Source of the DNA: Psychrobacter nivimaris
Lineage (GTDB): Bacteria; Pseudomonadota; Gammaproteobacteria; Pseudomonadales; Moraxellaceae
Assembly: GCF_009812035.1 (NCBI RefSeq)
Contig: NZ_VZIZ01000003.1
Span: 49,381-113,380, forward strand
Direction of reading: 5' to 3'
DNA: 64,000 nt
Shown here piece after piece: positions 58,501 to 64,000 of this stretch. How positions within the stretch are numbered: position 1 is the stretch's first letter; each line of letters starts with the position of its first letter. Made by a program: the position numbers and the translations under genes. The notes beneath the pieces are model-generated. The model did no database searches. It was not told where the DNA came from and saw only the letters and a list, made by a program, of their open reading frames with translations.

Positions 58501-60870
58501 TTCAATAGTTTGCTCTGAGATAACCTTGCCATTTACATCAGTAGCCACACCACGTAGAGTATTGCGTCCACGCTTTAAATCAACTGCATAATAGTCAAAA
58601 GCGATGACTTTTTGTTTTTCTTGCTCAGCGGTCTTACCGATTTGCTGTTCGGATACGGGCTTGCCATTGGCATATAGCGTGAAGTTTGAGCCTAGTGGCG
58701 CTTGTACTTGAACCAATTGCTTATGTGAGGCGAGCTGTTGACCGCTGCTCAAGTTAATAAAAGCAACCTCATTGCTTGCCACTTCTTTTAGGAACTCTTC
58801 TAACAGTTCAGCTTTTGGCTGCTTGATGGTATTGACAGCCATTTCTATACGGTCAGCACTAGGTGTCGCCATGTCATTGACGATAGCGGAGTCACATTTT
58901 ATGCTCTGATCTAAGTCATCATTAGACTTACAACCACTGGCATCAACATTATCGGTCACATCACGATCATAGTCAGGCTCTAATGCCAGTTTGTTTTTTA
59001 CCGCAGCTTCTAGCGCATTATTCTTTGCACTAATAGTCTTGCTACGCTCTACCAGCTCTGCATTTAGACGATCTTTGCTATCGCCCATACCACCGACGAT
59101 AGCAAAGTCAGCGCGATGCAGTTCGCCATATTTTAGATCGACGAAACGGCTGCCAGCATCACCAGCATTGCGGTTACTTTGAATAACCAGCTCAGTCTCT
59201 CTAGGTATGGTTGTACGATCCACTTTTAGTACATGGGTCTTAGCACTGATACCATAAAAGTTATACTTACCTTCAGGATCAGTCACGATGAAGTTGCCGT
59301 TCTCCATATAGATACGTACACCAGCGACACCAAGTTCGCCGTCTTCTTTTTGCTGAATACCATCGCGGTTGATATCATGATAGACCTTACCGACGATAAT
59401 ACCATCAGTATTCATCACGCCGCGCTCAACATCAATCTTCCACTGAGCTTCTCTTGAGCCGACGCTTTGACCTTGGTCATTTCTAGCAACTGCGGTGGCG
59501 CGGTTGATACCATCGCCGCCTAGCGATGACGCACCGATGAGCACACGATAAGTAACTTTTTTACTTTCGTTAACTGCCATGTTGCCTAAGCTCAATACCT
59601 GATATTTACCATCAGCTTTAAACTCGGTGGTCTGTGCTTGATTGATATCAATATCAGTCATTGGACTAACACGTACACTGTTCTCAACGTAGTCAAAACC
59701 ACGCGGTAAAGCGTCTTTTAGTTGTACATCGTAAGCAGTCGATTTGCCGTTATTGGTAATATCGATGGTATAGCTGACATAATCACCAAGCTCTGCAGTT
59801 TTGACATCGCTTTCTTTAGTGACGACTAGGCTTGCATTATTATCAATGATATTTACTTGAGAGCTCAGATTATCGATACGTGTAGTAAGATCGCTATCAT
59901 TTGGTAGCTGATCAGCACCTGTGCCAACAGAAGGATCGATACAAGCTGTGAAATCAGCAGTCAACGTATCATCGACCAATGTCTGAATCATTTTATCGTC
60001 AATAGCATTGGCGTTGTTTTGTGTCGGTGCAGTTAGACGATATTTTCCTGTATTATTACCAGTTTCAATTCCTTTAAGAGAGTAGGTGTCACCTGTTGCA
60101 GGAGACTTAACGGTAATCCATACTTGATCAGGTTTATCAGATTGCACATTACACTGCGCATAACTGGCATCAATATAAACGTTGTCACCGATTTGCGAGT
60201 CGGCTTTGGTACCATCAAATTGAGGGGTAGTAAATTTAATTTCAGGCTCGATGATAAGCAGTCTATCGATTGCTTCGACAGCTGCTATTGATGGATCTTC
60301 TAATATGATAGCGCCAATTTTTATGTCGGCAGTATCGCCATCTTCACCGTTGGCATCTGATAGAGCCTGTACGATAAGCTGAATACTCTCACTCTGACCA
60401 AGTTTAATCTGAGCGCTCAGGTTATCGAGCATGATTTGTCGATCTTCTGAATCGACCTCACCATTATTATTAAGGTCTTGATAGACCTTTAAATTAGAGA
60501 CAGTTGGTGATATAGCAAGTGTCAATTCAACAGTCTGATCACTATAGCTGGTGTTACTTAGTACGTTGACCCAACTTACCTGTGTATTAGGCATGACTGT
60601 GCGTAAAGCATGTTGAGTCAAACTGATACCATATTCAGGTAAATTGGAGGCTTTTACTTGTACTTGGTTTGAGTCAGTACTGATAGTCGTGCTGGTCTCA
60701 CTGTCAATGTTATAGCTGGCCTGAGCAGTATTATTGATCAGCTGTACCAATGTATCAGTTGCAGCAGATGCGGTATTTGATTGCATAAGCAACATTGCAA
60801 ATGACAGCGCTGAGATTTTCGCTGTACACAATGTGATGCTTTTAGACGTATTGATTACAGTAGATGTCAT
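55543..60870 (-). CDS. Large surface protein: DUF11/SdrD-B-like domains plus outer-membrane barrel
   Basis: A 1775-residue exported protein. The signal peptide ends near SNTASA/A (about 37). The N-terminal module (INNTAQASYNI) and an EF-hand-like loop (DLNNNGEVDSED) are followed by a DUF11 repeat (about 345-440; SLVVTKESDVKTAELGDYVS), an SdrD-B-like domain (about 490-550; GKVYHDINRDGIQQKEDGE) and an Ig/invasin-like domain (about 800-890). From about 945 to the end comes a predicted beta-barrel containing YYPVYGDSS (about 983), and the protein ends in phenylalanine, as OMPs do. ATG 60868-60870 is preferred because it places the signal peptide first, although no strong ribosome-binding site is seen; an upstream start adds 22 residues. 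Confidence 0.75.
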   Translation of the reverse strand: MTSTVINTSKSITLCTAKISALSFAMLLMQSNTASAATDTLVQLINNTAQASYNIDSETSTTISTDSNQVQVKASNLPEYGISLTQHALRTVMPNTQVSWVNVLSNTSYSDQTVELTLAISPTVSNLKVYQDLNNNGEVDSEDRQIMLDNLSAQIKLGQSESIQLIVQALSDANGEDGDTADIKIGAIILEDPSIAAVEAIDRLLIIEPEIKFTTPQFDGTKADSQIGDNVYIDASYAQCNVQSDKPDQVWITVKSPATGDTYSLKGIETGNNTGKYRLTAPTQNNANAIDDKMIQTLVDDTLTADFTACIDPSVGTGADQLPNDSDLTTRIDNLSSQVNIIDNNASLVVTKESDVKTAELGDYVSYTIDITNNGKSTAYDVQLKDALPRGFDYVENSVRVSPMTDIDINQAQTTEFKADGKYQVLSLGNMAVNESKKVTYRVLIGASSLGGDGINRATAVARNDQGQSVGSREAQWKIDVERGVMNTDGIIVGKVYHDINRDGIQQKEDGELGVAGVRIYMENGNFIVTDPEGKYNFYGISAKTHVLKVDRTTIPRETELVIQSNRNAGDAGSRFVDLKYGELHRADFAIVGGMGDSKDRLNAELVERSKTISAKNNALEAAVKNKLALEPDYDRDVTDNVDASGCKSNDDLDQSIKCDSAIVNDMATPSADRIEMAVNTIKQPKAELLEEFLKEVASNEVAFINLSSGQQLASHKQLVQVQAPLGSNFTLYANGKPVSEQQIGKTAEQEKQKVIAFDYYAVDLKRGRNTLRGVATDVNGKVISEQTIEVLAPDSLQAIDYRTQDSLVPADGISEYQVVISLKDRDGRPYIASTPITIDTNIGRINLNDSSKDQSGTQVIVSGGELLIPVTAPSVPGKGELVIDTGSSKQIIPLQFTAQLRPLLAVGIVEGAISLKDFDGSNITDAQGAFEQELNDFAGNDDYTASGRAAMFLKGKVRGDYLLTLAYDSDKKGERLFRDIEPGEYYPVYGDSSAKGFDAQSTSKLYVRVDKGRSFAMYGDLKTQIDNDEGIKLGQYNRTLTGLKAQYEDDNTRVTAFLAETSTSQRVNETRGLGISGPYPLAENFDAVLENSETVEVITRDANNPGLIINRETLTRFADYEIDPISRSLFLTAPIASQDIEGNPIYIRVTVEVDEGGEDYLVGGIAAKQQLTNKVAIGGSYVNSDDPLNKEELASVNSVVKFNDKLKLVAEYAMNKAENPNYQPSNQINADELDVQDADGDALRIELDYDDKKNTRAKAYYNDADEGFVTGASPLTAGRTESGIEITHLINDKKTALKLEGVRTEEHTTDASREGVQASVEHRLSENIVGEIGVRYYKQDATAASRNTQAATDVVDITDDTLFNDDIINQSALSSVSNAEEDIEGTTVRARITSRLPKLNDSLVFAEYEQDIENSSRNATSIGGETALGDLGRLYARHDLINSLSGTYGLDDTDERQRTTVGFDATYMKDGKVYSEYRMRDAISAREAEAAIGLKNKWYVQEGLTLNTLFERVESLEGEESNTATAAGIGVEYLAKENYKASGRFEKRWGETSDTLLGSAGIAYRYTDEVTFLAKDIYSRTDYSDGDRTINRFQLGAAYRDYDSNQLDMLAKFEYRLDDNNTGDDAYQKDTMIWSWNGNYHPTRPLTLSGRYAGKYTEYEADSLTSNNTAHAVYGRGLYDISERWDIGLQAGTYWNDQANDLAYMLGAEVGYSPMTNLWLSLGYNFMGFEDEDIAYDDSTQQGAYFRLRFKFDEDLFKREDPRKNQRLSSNSAF

Positions 60871-61008
60871 AATAGGTCGCTTATCCAATAAAACACAAAG
60901 GGTGTAATAAGTCTCTAGCTTGAATAATATGTGCACATTTCAAGCTAGAGGGTCTATCTATAAGCAACTATTGCTGCTTGTAGGTTTTAAGATGATTAAG
61001 TAATCATA

Positions 61009-63153
61009 TTAAGGGTTAACTTTGATAAAGAATGTCATACTTCCTGTAGCGCCGTTAGCCAAAGTGCCTAAGTTAGTAGTAACCGCCTCGGTAGACGCGT
61101 TACCAGAATTTGCTATTGTGACAGAACCATCACCTGTACCACCAGTAGCTGTACCACTTTGGTATGTTGATCTTGACTTCCACTGATTGGTTAAATCCGA
61201 TAGAGTAACACCAGCTAGGCTTGTACCACTAATAGAAGTAAAAGTATTGTTCGCTGTGATTTTGTAGTAGATACAATCACCAGGTTTTGCACTAGTAGTA
61301 AGAATAGTTGCACTACCATCAGCTTTAAGTTCTCCTTGATAAGGAGGTATTGTTCCAGAACAATCAACTTGTACTGCAGCTTGTTTGAGTAGTGTTAGTC
61401 CTTTGACATTAGTTGTATCATTAATCGTAGTTACCGCAGGAGCACCAGTACCAGTAGGTGTTAAAGTTACGATAGTAGTTTCAGTGCTACCAACAGCTGC
61501 AACCTTAGTAACATCCGTAGGATTAGTTACATTACCTGATGAAACGTTATAACTAATCGTAAACGTACCACCATTAGGAATACCGCCAGCAGGTAAAGTA
61601 GTATCGTTAAGAGTGTATGTGTTACCGTCAGTAGTGGTAGGTGAAACGCTTCTTGTAATTGAATTTGTTGAACCAGCGGGTGTATAAGTTATATTGACAG
61701 GACCGACGACAGGTCTGACATTTGCATTTGCACTGTCGTCTAGAATAGTGAAGTTTAAAGGGTTAGCAGCAGTACCTTCAGCGTCTCGACCAGTATTAGT
61801 AATAATAGCAGTGTGCGTAACTTGGCTAGCAGTACCTGATGCAGGTGCAATTTCTCTTGTCGTTGGACTACTTATTGCTATTGCACGCTTAACCGTAGAT
61901 AGAGGCTGCGTAGAATCACCACCTGTACCAGTTGGAGTAGTACCATTAGTGTTTTCTATATCATCATTTGCAGGATAATAGGTAGCAGTATTTTCATTTG
62001 GATCTGTATTATCAGTACTATCAATGATAGTAACATTGCCTACAGGGGCCTCTACACGAGCATGGTTGATTGTAGGTAAAACAAGTGTCTCATCTGCATC
62101 TTGTAAAACCCTGAAAGTAACAGTAACGACTGCACCAACTGGTAGATTTACATTACCAATCTCAAAGCTATCAATGGCGCTACTTGTACCTTTACTGCTT
62201 GTAATAGCAGCATTACCTATTGTTCCCTTTGTGCCACTTGAAACTAGCAACCCTGAATTGTCAACAGTAGTAACTATTGAACCTGCTACTAGCTTTAGAC
62301 CTGCTGGTAAGCTATCAATAATTTTTATATTAGTAGCATCAGCAGCGTAAGCAGAATCCTTGTTGTTTTTGACTGTAATGGTATAAGTCGCTTCATCAGT
62401 CAAATCGCTAAGATTCAATGTTTTCGTAACTCTCTTAACAATACTGAATACAGGAAGTTTAACAATGCTCTGGTTTTCATTGGTCAGTACAGTTCCAACA
62501 CCAATGAAAGCACTTGAAGCTGTCAAAATACCTACACCTGTATTACCGCCAATTTGATTTGCACTAGGTAAAGATGCTTGATAAGTTAACTCTGCAGTTA
62601 AACCCGGTGCCAATTTAATAGTGTCACCACTGGCTATGTTTCCAGCTACCACTGTGAGTCCTAATGCTTGTCCTTCAGCTAAGGTTAAAGCGGTACCATC
62701 TGAAGTACGCTTAATAACAAAGCCAATAGTATCGCTGTCAGCTTTGAAAAGATAATTTGGACTTGCTACTGTGTTAAGAGTAGTGTCGTTTACAGCTTTA
62801 GCAGTAACTGTATAAGTATCAGTTACGTTACCAGTATTGCTTAAGGAGTGAACAAAAGTATTCTTACCACCAAGAGTAACTGCTCTATTTGCATTTGTAT
62901 CGATAGTATTACCATTAGTTGCTATTAATGAAAAATTAGCCGTTTCTTTAACATTAATGGTAACCGTATTAGAAGTAACCTTCGGCTGAGCAACAGTACC
63001 GACGCTATAGCTTGCGGTTGCTACGTTGTCAATAGGAGCAGCAGTACCAGTAACACCATTAGTACTAGCTGTAGCAGCATGTGCAGTATTAATTCCCATT
63101 ACTGTAGCGACACCGACGGCAAGCAAGCTATAGTTAAAAGTATTTGATTTCAT
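61009..63153 (-). CDS. Secreted DUF11-repeat protein
   Basis: A 714-residue exported protein with signal peptide to THAA (about 27) and then a chain of about four to five DUF11-type beta domains, recognisable as ...NxGN.TDTYTV, TYTITVKNNKD, IIDSLPAGLKLVAGS and ITNTGRDAEG with Thr/Val/Asn/Gly-rich spacing. The first module (IDNVATASYSVGTVAQPKVT) is similar to that of the 1775-residue neighbour. Two cysteines (VDCSG, GDCIYY) may form a disulfide near the C-terminus. ATG 63151-63153 has GGAG 6 nt upstream. No anchor or autotransporter domain is seen, so it may be carried by its neighbour or released. Confidence 0.75.
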   Translation of the reverse strand: MKSNTFNYSLLAVGVATVMGINTAHAATASTNGVTGTAAPIDNVATASYSVGTVAQPKVTSNTVTINVKETANFSLIATNGNTIDTNANRAVTLGGKNTFVHSLSNTGNVTDTYTVTAKAVNDTTLNTVASPNYLFKADSDTIGFVIKRTSDGTALTLAEGQALGLTVVAGNIASGDTIKLAPGLTAELTYQASLPSANQIGGNTGVGILTASSAFIGVGTVLTNENQSIVKLPVFSIVKRVTKTLNLSDLTDEATYTITVKNNKDSAYAADATNIKIIDSLPAGLKLVAGSIVTTVDNSGLLVSSGTKGTIGNAAITSSKGTSSAIDSFEIGNVNLPVGAVVTVTFRVLQDADETLVLPTINHARVEAPVGNVTIIDSTDNTDPNENTATYYPANDDIENTNGTTPTGTGGDSTQPLSTVKRAIAISSPTTREIAPASGTASQVTHTAIITNTGRDAEGTAANPLNFTILDDSANANVRPVVGPVNITYTPAGSTNSITRSVSPTTTDGNTYTLNDTTLPAGGIPNGGTFTISYNVSSGNVTNPTDVTKVAAVGSTETTIVTLTPTGTGAPAVTTINDTTNVKGLTLLKQAAVQVDCSGTIPPYQGELKADGSATILTTSAKPGDCIYYKITANNTFTSISGTSLAGVTLSDLTNQWKSRSTYQSGTATGGTGDGSVTIANSGNASTEAVTTNLGTLANGATGSMTFFIKVNP

Positions 63154-63219
63154 GTAATGCTCCAGAATTAAGATTAAAGGTTGAAACGTCAAAAGAGTAA
63201 AGGTTTAATGTCTATCGAA

Positions 63220-63684
63220 TTAATTAACGGTGGTATTGAGAGCAACGGCAGCAGACTTCTTAGCTGGTAGTAACTTAATATTCCAACGCAGAGTGCGGTA
63301 TTCAGAATATGGAATCTTGACCATCTTGCCATCAACTTTACGCATTAGCGGCATATCAGCATAGTTTTTACCATCAGTGCTGGCTTGTGCGCTTATAGGC
63401 ATCGCATCACCAGTAAATGTCATGTTGGCAGGGATAGGTAGGGTTACCATCAAGTCGTTAATGTCTTTATTAACAGTATTGGTATAATTCGCTTTATACT
63501 GAATCACAGTACCTGCTGGTGCAGTACGTACTGGTGTATAGACCGTTTTACCTTCCGCATTCTTTATAACTTGATTAGCTGTTAGTTCCATTTTTAGGGC
63601 GTCTTCAGCATGCGCTATATTTAGTAAAGAGCTAGAAGCTATAGTGGCCAATAGAACATTGCGTAGAATCTTGAAACGTTTCAT
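63220..63684 (-). CDS. Small exported DUF11-like protein
   Basis: A 154-residue protein with signal peptide (to about 26, AHA/E) and a single beta domain similar to DUF11 (LKMELTANQVIKNAEGKTVY; PAGTVIQYKANYTNTVNKDI; LMVTLPIPANMTFTGDAM). AAAGGA precedes the ATG. It is the first gene of the four-gene run, 66 nt before the DUF11-repeat gene. Its size suggests a subunit or initiator of a larger surface assembly. No close family name can be given. Confidence 0.72.
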   Translation of the reverse strand: MKRFKILRNVLLATIASSSLLNIAHAEDALKMELTANQVIKNAEGKTVYTPVRTAPAGTVIQYKANYTNTVNKDINDLMVTLPIPANMTFTGDAMPISAQASTDGKNYADMPLMRKVDGKMVKIPYSEYRTLRWNIKLLPAKKSAAVALNTTVN

Positions 63685-63876
63685 ATAAAATCCTTTCTTA
63701 TACCGTTGCTATCATTGGGCTATTAATGTTTTGGGTCATAATAAAACTATCTACAGTTTCATATGAGTATTGTCTGCAAAATGCCTATATTTCCCATTGA
63801 GCTATTGTCACGTAACCGATACAAAGATTCACTATAAAGACGACAAATGGTAATTCGAGGTAGCTAAACGGTAAAA

Positions 63877-63905
63877 AGCCCTGTCTGGGTAGACAGGGCC
63901 TTTTT
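63877..63905. terminator. Strong terminator at the right edge
   Basis: GCCCTGTCT (63877-63885) pairs with AGACAGGGC (63890-63898) around a GGGT loop. CTTTTTT follows in the plus direction and AAAAA flanks the other side, so it can act in both directions. The region 63685-64000 contains no complete gene; the DUF11 promoter should lie at 63700-63850. Confidence 0.75.
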
Positions 63906-63941
63906 TGATTAGAAAGAAGAATAGTAATATTTTAAAGTTGT

Positions 63942-64000
63942 GAACCGCCCCGACTTTATCGGAGAGTGATTTACTTGAGTCAGGCAGCGATGCCTGACAG
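63942..64000. other. Possible insertion-sequence end at window edge
   Basis: The last 59 bases carry GTGAACCGCCCCGAC, a CCGA/TCGG mini-hairpin and a perfect 8-bp hairpin GTCAGGCA/TGCCTGAC (63979-63998). GAACCGCCCC looks like the terminal inverted repeats of some IS3-family elements (from memory, unverified). No reading frame crosses the edge clearly enough to assign. Confidence 0.3.

Noticed and set aside
1..64000. CRISPR array, prophage or integron
   Set aside because: No regularly spaced direct repeats, integrase, capsid or attC-like sites were seen across the window.

Overview
The window reads as ordinary chromosome of a gammaproteobacterium of the family Moraxellaceae, most likely Psychrobacter. 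This rests on the predicted infA N-terminus, the fimV/truA neighbourhood, type II secretion genes scattered over separate loci, the single-subunit SthA/PpsA/PpsR set and a moderately AT-rich sequence. The genus call comes from recognising families, not from a search. No prophage, CRISPR array or rRNA operon was seen. One tRNA-Leu(CAA) gene is present.

Layout. 1-8331 (minus strand): start of infA, then truA, an asparaginase, a FimV-type polar/pilus-assembly protein encoded as two separate cistrons, queA and dinB. 8332-10606: an AT-rich gap, a small orphan protein, tRNA-Leu with its own promoter and terminator, fpr, and what may be a short-chain dehydrogenase remnant. 10607-19434: trmO, the type II secretion ATPase gspE, a hexapeptide acyltransferase, a TatD hydrolase, a TetR regulator and the pseudopilin operon gspHIJK. 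19456-26291: a FabR-like regulator, a dGTPase-like HD hydrolase, a nested inverted repeat, a His-rich lipoprotein with an MliC-like domain, ychF and a UvrD-family helicase.

26556-33001 is a small-molecule catabolism block. It holds a DadA-like FAD amine/D-amino acid oxidoreductase with RidA, an internally deleted enoyl-CoA hydratase gene, a VOC protein divergent from a frameshifted LysR gene, and a GntP permease with glycerate kinase. 33468-42883 holds a small orphan protein, the rpsF-rpsR-rplI operon, a GYF_2-RDD membrane protein, ppsA with divergent ppsR, a DUF4377 lipoprotein and sthA with a long extra N-terminus. 42977-49356 is a five-gene minus-strand export operon (TolC-type channel, YihY/BrkB, HlyD-type adaptor, two ABC-2 permeases) with no ATP-binding subunit. 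49885-54494 holds glpK, a glycine-zipper protein, an EEP-family nuclease/phosphatase and a TetR regulator.

54611-63684 is the most unusual region: four consecutive minus-strand genes for exported proteins. They are a small DUF11-like protein, a roughly 715-residue DUF11-repeat protein, a roughly 1775-residue protein with DUF11/SdrD-B-like domains ahead of a predicted outer-membrane barrel, and a small exported protein of unknown function. This looks like a self-contained cell-surface assembly and is the best candidate here for an undescribed system. The right edge carries a strong terminator and a motif that may be the end of an insertion sequence lying outside the window.
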